From NCBI RefSeq assembly GCF_001020565.1, contig NZ_LDAS01000001.1:472402-536401 (forward strand): a DNA stretch of 64,000 nucleotides, read 5' to 3'. Source of the stretch: Maribacter thermophilus (GTDB taxonomy: Bacteria > Bacteroidota > Bacteroidia > Flavobacteriales > Flavobacteriaceae). This document shows, piece by piece, positions 24,018 through 32,813 of this stretch (position 1 is the first letter of the stretch; every line of letters begins with the position of its first letter). Position numbers and translations under genes: made by a program. The notes beneath the pieces are model-generated. The model was not told the DNA's origin. It made no database searches and saw only the letters and a program-made list of their open reading frames with translations.

Positions 24018-24144
24018 AACAATATAAAACATGGATAGCTACATCCAACGGAATGGGTAGGTAACATAGGTGTTAGCCTTAATGTAGGCCCGCACATTCG
24101 CCAATGAATAGCAGATAAATTTTAAAAATTAATATATTACAATT

Positions 24145-24336
24145 ATGCAAGAAGGAACAGTAAAGTTTTTTAACAATGACAAAGGTTTTGGTTTTATAAC
24201 ACCGACCGATTCAAATGAAGATATTTTCGTACACGTATCGGGCCTTATCGATGAAATCGAGGAGAACGACCAAGTACGCTACGAAACGCAACAAGGCCAA
24301 AAAGGTCTGAACGCCGTTAAGGTAGAGCTGGTTTAA
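24145..24336 (+). CDS. Cold-shock domain protein (CspA family)
   Basis: A 63-residue single cold-shock domain with the RNA-binding motifs GFGFI (18-22) and DIFVHVS (29-35). It binds single-stranded nucleic acid and acts as an RNA chaperone. The length is typical. It has a roughly 127-base gap upstream after the desaturase, as expected for a long cold-responsive leader, and a strong terminator just downstream. Membrane desaturase and cold-shock protein side by side suggests cold adaptation, but co-transcription is not shown. Confidence 0.93.
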   Translation: MQEGTVKFFNNDKGFGFITPTDSNEDIFVHVSGLIDEIEENDQVRYETQQGQKGLNAVKVELV

Positions 24337-24355
24337 ACTCAGATGAAATAGATAC

Positions 24356-24384
24356 AAAAAGAGCGGCTTATGGCCGCTCTTTTT
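24356..24384 (+). terminator. Terminator after cold-shock gene
   Basis: AAAAAGAGCGGC pairs with GCCGCTCTTTTT across a TTATG loop, 20 bases after the cold-shock stop codon. It may also end the convergent dehydrogenase transcript. Confidence 0.9.
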
Positions 24385-24423
24385 ATTTTCAGGGATGTTC
24401 GTCCGTATCTTGAAAAGATGAAC

Positions 24424-25908
24424 TTATATCATGGTTTCCATATATTTTTTAACATCGGCATCCTTGTAAATTTTCCCTACCATATTTACATATGATTGTG
24501 CAAAACGCTCGTTTTTTGCAAGGTTTCCAAAAAGGGACTCTTGCTTAATAAAGGCCAAGGGATCCGTTGCGGTTTGCTTTGCGGCTTGGTGAAGCTCCTC
24601 TTGCATGGCATCGATAATCTCCAGTGGCTGCCCGTTCTTATCGGTCTGTTTGTCGCTGTAATAGCACCAAGCGGCAATGATCAGGCTTATAAACTCGATG
24701 CTTCTTTCCGCCGATAGATTCTCTTGAAGGGTCTCAAACAAGAACTTGGGCAATTTGGCAGAACTTTCAGAACAGATACGGCTTAGACTATCCTTTATAT
24801 TGGGGTTGGCAAAACGCTCCTGTAGGCTATCCTTGTAGGCGTTAAGGTCGATTCCCTTTACCTCGTCGAGAGTAGGGGTGGCCTCACGGTCCATAAAGGT
24901 TCTTAAATAGGTAACGAAGGTCGGGTCTTCCATACAGGCATTAATGGTAGGGTGGCCGTGTAAGGCTCCCAATATGCCCAAGACCGAATGGCCTGCGTTC
25001 AATAAACGAAGTTTCATTTTTTCGTAGGGCTTTACATCGGGTACAAATTGTACACCAACCTTTTCAAATTCAGGTCGACCGTTCGAAAAATTGTCCTCTA
25101 CCACCCATTGTATAAAGGGTTCACAGGTTACGGGCCATTCGTCCTTAATACCGTAATTCTCTTCGAGATAGGCGATATCCGCGGCCGTGGTCACCGGTGT
25201 TATACGATCCACCATACTATTGGGAAAACAAACTTCGCGTTCGATCCAGTCGGCCAAGGCGGTGTCTTGTCTTTTGGCAAAGGCAAGCAACATTTTACGG
25301 GCCATATCGCCATTGTGCTGAATATTGTCGCAAGACATTAGGGTGAATGCCGGCAGGTTTTTATCACGTCGTTTTTTTAGGGAGGCGGTTAAAAATCCGT
25401 AAACCGTCTTAGGGGTGTCCGGATGTTCTAGGTCGTGCTGGATATCTCGGTTTTCAAAGTCGAATTCTCCCGTAGATGGATTAAAATTATAGCCGCCCTC
25501 GGTAATGGTGAGGGAAACAATTTTTGTGGCGGGGTCCGCCATACGGTCGATTACTTTTTTGGCATCGTCGACACCTAGTAAAAAATCGCATATAGAACCT
25601 ATGACCTTGGGTGCTACCTTGCCATCGGGGTGCTTTACGATCAAGGTGTAAAGTCCGTTTTGCTTGGTCAGCACGTCGTATATTTTGCGGTCGCCTTCCC
25701 TTAGGCCGATACCACAGATGCCCCATTCGGGTGCGCCGTATTTTTCTTGAAGGGCATTGGTGTAAAAGGCTTGGTGCGAACGATGGAAACCGCCCACGCC
25801 AATATGCACCATGCCCGATATCAGGTTGTTTCTATCATAGGAAGGACAAGGAATGCGTCCTGCCAATTCCGCTACGTTCTTTTGTTCCAGAGTTAGGGTG
25901 TTTTTCAT
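24424..25908 (-). CDS. Mannitol-2-dehydrogenase-family polyol dehydrogenase
   Basis: A 494-residue long-chain polyol dehydrogenase. The N-terminal NAD-binding part has VHIGVGGFHRSHQAFY (31-46). The catalytic set Lys-x5-Asn-x2-His of mannitol 2-dehydrogenase is present in KLRLLNAGHSVLG (about 290-302). Members interconvert mannitol/fructose, arabinitol/xylulose, or sugar-acid pairs; the length and motif favour mannitol or arabinitol. Its start codon overlaps the stop of the upstream permease gene by one base (TAATG). Mannitol is abundant in brown algae, which fits a marine flavobacterium, but the substrate cannot be fixed from sequence. Confidence 0.85.
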   Translation of the reverse strand: MKNTLTLEQKNVAELAGRIPCPSYDRNNLISGMVHIGVGGFHRSHQAFYTNALQEKYGAPEWGICGIGLREGDRKIYDVLTKQNGLYTLIVKHPDGKVAPKVIGSICDFLLGVDDAKKVIDRMADPATKIVSLTITEGGYNFNPSTGEFDFENRDIQHDLEHPDTPKTVYGFLTASLKKRRDKNLPAFTLMSCDNIQHNGDMARKMLLAFAKRQDTALADWIEREVCFPNSMVDRITPVTTAADIAYLEENYGIKDEWPVTCEPFIQWVVEDNFSNGRPEFEKVGVQFVPDVKPYEKMKLRLLNAGHSVLGILGALHGHPTINACMEDPTFVTYLRTFMDREATPTLDEVKGIDLNAYKDSLQERFANPNIKDSLSRICSESSAKLPKFLFETLQENLSAERSIEFISLIIAAWCYYSDKQTDKNGQPLEIIDAMQEELHQAAKQTATDPLAFIKQESLFGNLAKNERFAQSYVNMVGKIYKDADVKKYMETMI

Positions 25909-27629
25909 TACAATGCTGCTTTTTTTTGTTTTCCGCGTTTAAGGGCCCAATAGGCTGTTATAAAATAGAGTAGGGTGCAGATAAATGCGTATTTGTAAAA
26001 TACCTCGCGATTTTCCACATAAAATGTCTCGTCAGAACTGCCAAATAGCGTAATGGCGGCCAAAATTAGGGTAATTACCAAGGTAATGAGCGAGATGACC
26101 TGTAGTGTCCGTGTAAGAAAGGAATTGTCCTTTACGGTCAAGGGTTGCGATTTAGCCTTGTGTTCATGAAATTTTTCAATGTTCTGGAGACGTATTTCCT
26201 CTTTTTTCTGGGCTTCTGGATAGGCTTTCTTGGCTCCATATCTTCCCGCCATAAGGGTATAGACAAGGATCGTAAATATCCATGTGGGAATAAACAGGTA
26301 AAAGAAAGACATCACATTAAAGGCGTTGAGGCCAAAACCAAACAAGAGTCCTAATGCCCATGAGGCTACTGCCGGGGTGCTAAAAGTCAGTTGGCTGTAC
26401 GAAGACCAATAGCGGGTATAACCTATTCTAGGGAATATCTGGTGTTCGGCAAATACGATGGCCCCTACGGGAACGACCAATAGGCCGGCATAGGTAAGTA
26501 GCGGTAGTATTTGTGAAAAAACAAAGGGGAAACATGCGATGACAACGGTTATCAGTCCTACCACTATGGTGGTTTTCTTTCTCGAGTGGCTATGGAAAAT
26601 AGCTTGTGCCGCCAAGCCTGCGCGGTACAGGTTGGTGATAGCGGTCGTCCACCCGGCCACTATGACGATGACGAAGCCCGACCAGCCCAAGGCGTAATAG
26701 GCGACATCTCCCGGATCTAGTTCCACGATAGATTTCCCTATGATTACTGCTGCACCGGCCCCCATGATACCTGCTGCGATCCAGGCAACGTAGTGCCCGA
26801 ACATCATTCCCGTACTGGTCGATAGGCCATAAATTTTCTTTTTGGCAAAACGTAAAAGCGCCATGTCTATAAGCCCAAAATGGGTAATCGTATTGGCGGC
26901 CCAGGCAAAGCCGATGACCTCTATGAGGCCTATACCGGGCTCACCGTTGCTGTCAAGTCCCGTCCAAATGGACTGGTCGCCCAGGGCAATAAAATCGTTC
27001 CATCCGGCAGGTAGCGTTTTCCCCAGAACGTCCAATGAGAGGGCGGGCAAGAGTACCATGGCGCCGCTAGTGAACATAACAAAGAGCCAAGGGGCGCATA
27101 TACCCGAAAACTCCGAAACGGCATTAAAGCCGTAGATGGCGATGGAGACTACGACGGCACCCACACAAAAGACAATCAATACAAACCAGAGGTTGGTAGG
27201 GTACCAGTTTAATTGGGCCGGGACGTCAAAAGCAAAACGCACCGCCGTGGCCGATACGGTGATCATGGCGGCGGAAATGACCGAAAATATAATTACATTG
27301 GCCCAATTATAAAGCTTGGTCATAGAGTCGCCGGCAATTTTGTTCAGGTAAGTATAGAGACTAAGCCTAGTGTCTACGGCAATGGGCGAGGTAATAAATG
27401 TCCAGCTTAGAACGGCCAAGATATTACCGATCAACAGGCCCAAGAGAATATCCATGGTTTTGGCTCCGAGTGCAACAAATGTAGCCCCTATGACAAATTC
27501 GGTAGCTGCTACGTGCTCTGCGGCATACAATCCGGCAAAATGGGTCCAATCGTGCAGTTTATGTTTGGCGACGGGTAGTTGCTCTTCGTTTAAATCTTCA
27601 AACTGTTGATAATCTGTAGTAGTATCCAT
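25908..27629 (-). CDS. NCS1-family permease (purine-cytosine permease-like)
   Basis: A 573-residue transporter with about 12-14 membrane segments starting near residue 40. The N-terminal block EHVAATEFVIGATFVALGAK, the motif FAWAANTITHFGLIDMAL near the middle and the long cytoplasmic C-terminal section are those of NCS1 permeases, which typically take up cytosine, purines, allantoin or hydantoins with H+ or Na+. It is translationally coupled to a polyol dehydrogenase, which is an unexpected partner for a nucleobase transporter. A sugar alcohol or related substrate is possible. No other gene belongs to the unit. Confidence 0.8.
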   Translation of the reverse strand: MDTTTDYQQFEDLNEEQLPVAKHKLHDWTHFAGLYAAEHVAATEFVIGATFVALGAKTMDILLGLLIGNILAVLSWTFITSPIAVDTRLSLYTYLNKIAGDSMTKLYNWANVIIFSVISAAMITVSATAVRFAFDVPAQLNWYPTNLWFVLIVFCVGAVVVSIAIYGFNAVSEFSGICAPWLFVMFTSGAMVLLPALSLDVLGKTLPAGWNDFIALGDQSIWTGLDSNGEPGIGLIEVIGFAWAANTITHFGLIDMALLRFAKKKIYGLSTSTGMMFGHYVAWIAAGIMGAGAAVIIGKSIVELDPGDVAYYALGWSGFVIVIVAGWTTAITNLYRAGLAAQAIFHSHSRKKTTIVVGLITVVIACFPFVFSQILPLLTYAGLLVVPVGAIVFAEHQIFPRIGYTRYWSSYSQLTFSTPAVASWALGLLFGFGLNAFNVMSFFYLFIPTWIFTILVYTLMAGRYGAKKAYPEAQKKEEIRLQNIEKFHEHKAKSQPLTVKDNSFLTRTLQVISLITLVITLILAAITLFGSSDETFYVENREVFYKYAFICTLLYFITAYWALKRGKQKKAAL

Positions 27630-27890
27630 GAGTTAAGTTGATGTGTCGTATGGCGCCCTAAAATAGTTGATGTTAAGGTAGGGTTGCGTGCGAGTATTAA
27701 GTGATAGGGATTAGCGCCATAACTAAGTTTTTAAGTTAATCAAGTTGTAACAAGCGGGCTAATTTAGTAAAACCATATCTAACAGAAAATCTACAATTGA
27801 GATATATGTGATTTTTCTTACCGGATTGGGGCTCTTGAGACTTCTTTGGCGCCTTTTGTACTTATGATTGCCTTTGATTGCAAAAAGGGA

Positions 27891-28811
27891 CTAATAAAGG
27901 ATGAATACCAGTGAGAAAATAGAAATAAAGATCCATAAGGCCAAAGCTAACAATATGGGTTTAACTCCCGTGGCCCGTAAATCTTCGATAGAAATGGTAG
28001 AACCTACCATAAAAAGGGTTGCAACCAAAAGCCTTTTGGCTATAAATACGATTGGTCCGGTGGTTGTTTCGGGTAAAATGTGGTAACTGTTAATGGCTAT
28101 GGCACCAATAAATAACAGAATAAAATATGGAATTCTAATTTTTTTACCCTGGGTACCGAACAAGAACATAGAGAGCACCGATAGGGGTATAATCCACAAA
28201 GTTCTTGAAAGTTTTACCGTCGTAGCGATCCTAAGGGCTTCATCGCCGTATTCAATGGCCGCCCCTACGACCGAACTGGTATCGTGTATGGCTATGGCGC
28301 ACCATAGTCCGAACTGTTCTTGTGTCAATTTAAAAAAGTGACCTATTGTCGGAAAAACAAAAAGAGCAATGGAGTTTAACAGAAATACAACCCCTAGGGC
28401 AATGCTTATGATCTTGCCCTTACTTTTGATTACTGGTGAAATCGCTGCTATGGCACTTCCGCCACAAATAGCTGTACCAGAAGTGATAAGGTGGCCAAGT
28501 TTCAGGTCAAGTTTCAAAGCCCTGGTCAGTACCCAACCTAGTGATACTGTTAAAACAATGGAAGAAGCGGTCAGACCCAAGCCTTCTTTGCCGGTTTGAA
28601 AGGTTTCTTCGAGGTACATGCCGAAACCGAGACCAATGACCGAAATTTTAAGGAAATAATGAATGGCCCTATGGCAGTATTGTTTAAAGGGATTTGAAAA
28701 AATAAGGGTAAATATAAAACCCAATACTAATGCCGTAGGACTGTTTATTTTGCCTAAAAGTGCCGTGCCGATAATTAGGAGGTATGCTGTTTTTAAAAAA
28801 ATACCTTTCAT
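27891..28811 (-). CDS. YeiH/UPF0324-family membrane protein (putative sulfate exporter family)
   Basis: Beginning at the ATG at 28811 (MKGIFLKTAYLLIIGTALL) the protein has 306 residues and about ten membrane segments. The family signature GTAICGGSAIAAISPVIKSK and WCAIAIHDTSSVVGAAIEYG are clear. YeiH-type proteins are called putative sulfate exporters in databases, on indirect evidence. It lies alone on the minus strand, about 15 kb from the TauE exporter. The LysR protein at 15.7 kb is of the kind often found next to yeiH, though here they are apart. Confidence 0.85.
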   Translation of the reverse strand: MKGIFLKTAYLLIIGTALLGKINSPTALVLGFIFTLIFSNPFKQYCHRAIHYFLKISVIGLGFGMYLEETFQTGKEGLGLTASSIVLTVSLGWVLTRALKLDLKLGHLITSGTAICGGSAIAAISPVIKSKGKIISIALGVVFLLNSIALFVFPTIGHFFKLTQEQFGLWCAIAIHDTSSVVGAAIEYGDEALRIATTVKLSRTLWIIPLSVLSMFLFGTQGKKIRIPYFILLFIGAIAINSYHILPETTTGPIVFIAKRLLVATLFMVGSTISIEDLRATGVKPILLALALWIFISIFSLVFILY

Positions 28812-29013
28812 ATCAATTCGTATGATTTGATACAAAAGTACATGCCTAAAACAAGCCTTTAGCACAGTAATTTGTTATCTGATATAACCAAAAGTTATAG
28901 TGCTCCAGATTGAATTTTTATAGCATACCGTATTTTGCAAAGGCGTACTTAGCTATATAGGAACCGGTAGAAAACTAAAAATGCAAGTTTCTTTTAATAT
29001 CGCAATAATATGG

Positions 29014-29898
29014 TTAAGCAAGTTTTTCCTTAAAAAAGTCAATAGTACGTTTCCATGCTAATTCTGCAGCTTCCCGATCATATCTTGGGGTAGTATCGTT
29101 ATGAAATCCATGATTCGCATTTTTGTAGATGAAAGCCTTGTACTCCTTATTATATTTTTTTAATTCTGCTTCATAGGCGGGCCAACCTGCATTTACCCTT
29201 TTATCGAGCTCCCCGAAATGAAGCAATAAAGGAGCGTTTATTTGATCAATGTCCTCAGTTGGTTGTCCTCCGTAAAAGGGAACGGCCGCACTAAGATCAG
29301 GGACCTTAACGGCCATCATATTAGATATCCATCCGCCAAAACAAAAGCCGACGACTCCTACTTTACCATTACAATCCGGATGATTTTTCAGATATTCAAA
29401 AGCAGCTATAAAATCTTCCAACATTTCATTGCGATCTCTTTTTCGTTGTAGTTCGCGACCATCATCGTCGTTACCGGGGTAACCACCCAATGGAGTCAAC
29501 GCGTCGGGCGCAATGGATAAAAACCCGGCCAGTCCTGCTCGTCTACCTACGTCCTCTATATGTGGGTTTAGTCCTCTGTTTTCATGGACTACCACTATAC
29601 CCGGTAATTTGTCTTTGGCGTCCTTAGGTTTAGACAACAAAGCTTTTATACTACCGCCTCCTTGTGGGGAATCGTAGGTGATAAATTCAGAGCTAAGGTC
29701 GGGGTCGTCCGGTTTGATCTGTATTTTTTTGACATAATCCGGAGAAATAAAACCAAGTAGGGAAGTCACGGTTATTCCACCTACGGCATAGGTGGATAAT
29801 TTGTCTAAAAACAACCTTCTACTTACCCTGTCGTGGGCGTAGTCGTCATATAGGTCAAAAACTTCTTGTTTAATGTCTTCTTTTTTCAGTTTTTTCAT
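29014..29898 (-). CDS. Dienelactone hydrolase family protein with Tat-like leader
   Basis: From the ATG at 29898 the protein has 294 residues. An early twin-arginine stretch, SRRLFLDKLSTYAVGG (about 23-38), followed by a hydrophobic segment looks like a Tat leader, so export folded is plausible. The alpha/beta-hydrolase part has the DLH landmarks: VVHENRGLNPHIEDV, GFCFGGW with the nucleophile Cys, an Asp in the HFGELDKRV region, and HGFHND at the end, giving the Cys-Asp-His triad. Substrate unknown. It lies 10 bases downstream of the MBL-fold hydrolase. Confidence 0.85.
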   Translation of the reverse strand: MKKLKKEDIKQEVFDLYDDYAHDRVSRRLFLDKLSTYAVGGITVTSLLGFISPDYVKKIQIKPDDPDLSSEFITYDSPQGGGSIKALLSKPKDAKDKLPGIVVVHENRGLNPHIEDVGRRAGLAGFLSIAPDALTPLGGYPGNDDDGRELQRKRDRNEMLEDFIAAFEYLKNHPDCNGKVGVVGFCFGGWISNMMAVKVPDLSAAVPFYGGQPTEDIDQINAPLLLHFGELDKRVNAGWPAYEAELKKYNKEYKAFIYKNANHGFHNDTTPRYDREAAELAWKRTIDFFKEKLA

Positions 29899-29908
29899 GA
29901 TGTTATTT

Positions 29909-30769
29909 TTAGTCGGCGGATAAGTAAATAAATTCAATAATCCTGTCCGGGTTAATAAAGCCTTGTCCGTGAGTTTGGTCCCATTCCGTTGATAAACTCA
30001 TTTTTTGTGTTTCTTCTAAAGATTTACCTTCAGATCTAGCCTTTTTGACCCTTTCCCTTAAGGTGATAAGAATGTCCAAATAACTTTTCAGATCTTCTTT
30101 TGAAGAGATATTACCATGGCCGGGTATAATTTTAGTATCATCGTTTACTATATTGAGGGTCATGGAAACGTTTGATATCAATCCGTCTATATCACCTCCA
30201 TTGGCAATGTCTATATACGGATAGCGGCCACTAAAAAAGTTGTCGCCCATATGAATTACATTGTTCTCAGGAAAGTAATAATAGGTGTCCCCATCGGTGT
30301 GGGCGGGATCTACGTGCATCGCATGAATGCTTTTGTCATTTCCGAGGTATAAGGTCATTTTGTCGTTGAACGTAACAACGGGGTAGGCTTCTTTAGGTCG
30401 AGGAGTATTCCCTTCTGTCATTCTTTTTCGCACGTTCTCATGTGCGATGATCATGGCGCCGGCATTTGCCAAATTTTCGTTGCCTCCAGTATGGTCTCCG
30501 TGTACGTGGGTATTAAGCACAAAGTGGATAGGTTTATTGGTCAACGTATTAACGTGGGCCACAATTTTCTCTGTCAATGGTCCAAATTGATCATCGATAA
30601 GATAAGCGGCTTCTTCACCGATTGCAAGGCCTATATTACCACCGGAACCAAACAGTACATAGATGTCTTCGGTAATTTTTTCGGATGTAATCTGGACCTT
30701 GTTAAAATCTCTTTGAGCAGATAAGGCAGTGCTAATACATAGCAAGGTGAAGAGTATATTTTTTCTCAT
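29909..30769 (-). CDS. Secreted MBL-fold metallo-hydrolase
   Basis: Starting at 30769 (MRKNILFTLLCISTALSAQ) the mature protein is exported. The metallo-beta-lactamase motif is complete: THVHGDHTGG (around 93-102), a later DPAHTDGD, GDNFFSG and GHG, giving a two-metal site. It resembles the periplasmic 'quinoprotein relay/cyclase-like' group of MBL hydrolases rather than true beta-lactamases, but the substrate is not predictable. It precedes the Tat-type dienelactone hydrolase and follows a LytTR response regulator by 13 bases, so all may form one transcript. Confidence 0.85.
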   Translation of the reverse strand: MRKNILFTLLCISTALSAQRDFNKVQITSEKITEDIYVLFGSGGNIGLAIGEEAAYLIDDQFGPLTEKIVAHVNTLTNKPIHFVLNTHVHGDHTGGNENLANAGAMIIAHENVRKRMTEGNTPRPKEAYPVVTFNDKMTLYLGNDKSIHAMHVDPAHTDGDTYYYFPENNVIHMGDNFFSGRYPYIDIANGGDIDGLISNVSMTLNIVNDDTKIIPGHGNISSKEDLKSYLDILITLRERVKKARSEGKSLEETQKMSLSTEWDQTHGQGFINPDRIIEFIYLSAD

Positions 30770-30782
30770 AGTGTTTTTTTCT

Positions 30783-31481
30783 TTAAGGTAAAACATTTTT
30801 AATAAACCTTTCTTTGTAGGCCCGGCCAATGGGGAGATTTGTATGTTCGTTCAAACGAACATGATTGCCGGTAATCTTTTCAATTTTTGAGGTGTTTATT
30901 ATATACGACCTGTGAATTCGTATAAACGTATTTGAATTTAGATGTTTCTCCCAATATCTAAGTGGTTCTTGCGATAGAATTTTTTTGTTAGTGGTATAAA
31001 GCTCCGTGTAATCGGCATCTGATTTAATATACAGAATGTCGTTTATAGTTACTTTAATAAGTTCATAACCGGATTTCACAAATACAAAATCGCGAGTCGT
31101 AGGGGGTGGAGAGTTATTTTTATCGGTAGGTCGGTTTAGCTGAACCTTGGATACGGCCTGTACAAAACGTTCAAAAGAAAAAGGTTTTAATAAATAATCT
31201 ACAACGTTATAATCATAGCTTTCAAGAGCATACTCTGAAAATGCCGTGGTTAATATTACATGAGGCCTATTGGTTAAAGTTTTTAGAAAATCTATACCCG
31301 ATATTTTAGGTAAGTGAATATCCAGAAAAATCAAATCGATAGGTTCCGATTGTAAAAAATCCATAGCCTGTATGGCATCGGTAAAAATGCCTTTTAAGAC
31401 CAAGGTGTCCATGTCCCCAATAAATTTTTTTAGAACACGTTGTGCTGGCGGTTGATCTTCTATGATTATGCAACGTATCAA
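30783..31481 (-). CDS. LytTR-family response regulator
   Basis: A 232-residue regulator with a receiver domain (about 1-120: IIIEDQPPAQRVL, phospho-accepting Asp in LIFLDIHLPKISG near 54, TTAFSEYA, YLLKPFSFERF) and a C-terminal LytTR DNA-binding domain (about 135-230, FVKSGYELIKVTINDILYI, FIRIHRSYIINTSKI). It is four bases after the sensor kinase. It probably controls neighbouring secreted hydrolase genes or itself. No operator was identified. Confidence 0.93.
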   Translation of the reverse strand: MIRCIIIEDQPPAQRVLKKFIGDMDTLVLKGIFTDAIQAMDFLQSEPIDLIFLDIHLPKISGIDFLKTLTNRPHVILTTAFSEYALESYDYNVVDYLLKPFSFERFVQAVSKVQLNRPTDKNNSPPPTTRDFVFVKSGYELIKVTINDILYIKSDADYTELYTTNKKILSQEPLRYWEKHLNSNTFIRIHRSYIINTSKIEKITGNHVRLNEHTNLPIGRAYKERFIKNVLP

Positions 31482-31485
31482 AAGG

Positions 31486-32508
31486 TTATGTTTTTAGGTT
31501 GATTCTTAGCTTTACATGGTATAGGTTTTCTTTTGATGTAATATCTAGCTTATGGGCATTCGGATATAATATTTCCAATCGCTTTTTTACATTTTTTAAA
31601 CCAATGCCTTTGGAGAGGCTTTGGGTGTTTCCCATAGGCGAGAAAGAATTTTTGCATTCAAATTCCAAAATATTACCCTCGCAAACCTTAATGTCAATAT
31701 TAATAAATATATTTTCAGATTGGCTCGCCGTACTATGTTTAAATGCATTTTCTATAAAGACATTTAAGATAAGAGGGGCAATTTTATATTCGGGTTTAAT
31801 GTTCTGGGTATTAAAAATGACTTCTCCACGTTCTTCGATCTGCAGTTCGTTTAATTGTGTAAAACTCTTTAGGTGGTCAATTTCTTTTGGGAGGGCGACA
31901 AAATTTTCTTTACAGTCGTACAACATGTATCTGAGAACAGAGGACAACTCCAATATAATTGAAGGGGTCTTACTGGATCGCTCAATGGCATAAGAGTACA
32001 AATTATTAAGATTGTTGAAGAGGAAATGAGGATTGATCTGTGATTTAAGATATTGCAACTCGCTCTCTTGAACGGCATTTTTAAGTTCCTCTATCTGTTC
32101 TTGTTTTTTTAGGGCGTCCCAACCAAACTTAAAACCAGATAAAATGGTAAGTACAGGTATTATGTCAAAAAATACAAAATAAATGCCCGGAAAGATATCG
32201 GCTCGTTTTGTGCCAGAGTAGAATATCTTTTCTAGAGCAACCTCTTCTATTAACATTAGCGCAATAATCGTCAAGAGTACGCCCCCAAAAAACTTCCAAT
32301 GTTTTTTCTTGTAAAGAAATGATGGCATCAGGTAGTAAGATATAAAAATAGCTCCCGCGCAATAAGATCCAAAGGTCAATATCTGAGCAAGGGTAACACC
32401 CGGGTCGTTTTTATCAAAGCTATAAAAAAGAAATACCAGTGTATAGAGCACTATTTGAAATATAATCTCTTTGGTATTGAGGGATAGTGATTTTAGAGCC
32501 TTCGCCAT
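31486..32508 (-). CDS. LytS/YehU-type sensor histidine kinase
   Basis: A 340-residue kinase with about four N-terminal membrane segments (15-130). The phospho-accepting histidine lies in LKSQINPHFLFNNLNNLYSYA (near residue 160), as in the YehU family, followed by a degenerate ATP-binding part (NVFIENAFKHST, then GIGLKNVKKRLEILY). It pairs with the LytTR regulator four bases downstream. The sensed signal is unknown; there is no large periplasmic domain. Confidence 0.92.
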   Translation of the reverse strand: MAKALKSLSLNTKEIIFQIVLYTLVFLFYSFDKNDPGVTLAQILTFGSYCAGAIFISYYLMPSFLYKKKHWKFFGGVLLTIIALMLIEEVALEKIFYSGTKRADIFPGIYFVFFDIIPVLTILSGFKFGWDALKKQEQIEELKNAVQESELQYLKSQINPHFLFNNLNNLYSYAIERSSKTPSIILELSSVLRYMLYDCKENFVALPKEIDHLKSFTQLNELQIEERGEVIFNTQNIKPEYKIAPLILNVFIENAFKHSTASQSENIFINIDIKVCEGNILEFECKNSFSPMGNTQSLSKGIGLKNVKKRLEILYPNAHKLDITSKENLYHVKLRINLKT

Positions 32509-32813
32509 TTTATAAAAATAGACTTATTTCTATCAATCACTGAATAAAAACCGTTAGCGACATATTTAAACGGTCGAACACCACCGTGTACATTTCATAG
32601 GTTTCAGGGCCTATTTTTTTAGTGAAAGAATTATTGACATGTAAGATGGGGATGTTGGTGAAATTAATTCCACACCCTCTTATTTAGATTTAATAAAAAT
32701 AATTTGCACAATTGGATGTAGGCGTTTAGTTTTGCGCATATTGCTATAAACAAGTCTGATCATATAGGAATCTTTTTACTAGTATAAACCAATTTAAACG
32801 AACCGATACTTTT
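32509..32813 (+). promoter_or_regulatory. 305-bp gap: promoter of PepSY gene with Fur-like palindrome
   Basis: A consensus promoter is seen: TTTG at 32703-32706 and TAGTTTTG at 32727-32734, spacer 20. Overlapping its upstream edge, 32680-32702 forms a near palindrome with TTATTT at one end and AAATAA at the other, resembling iron-regulator boxes of flavobacteria. The PepSY gene starts at 32814, leaving a leader of about 73 bases. Confidence 0.55.

Noticed and set aside
24060-24085. GTAAC...GTTAG before the cold-shock gene as a regulon site
   Set aside because: The spacer is six bases rather than four, and the second half is imperfect; no -7 element at 29.5 bp.
29909-30769. True beta-lactamase (antibiotic resistance) call for the secreted MBL protein
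   Set aside because: The fold motif is general to the superfamily; the sequence context and remaining motifs do not indicate a class B beta-lactamase.
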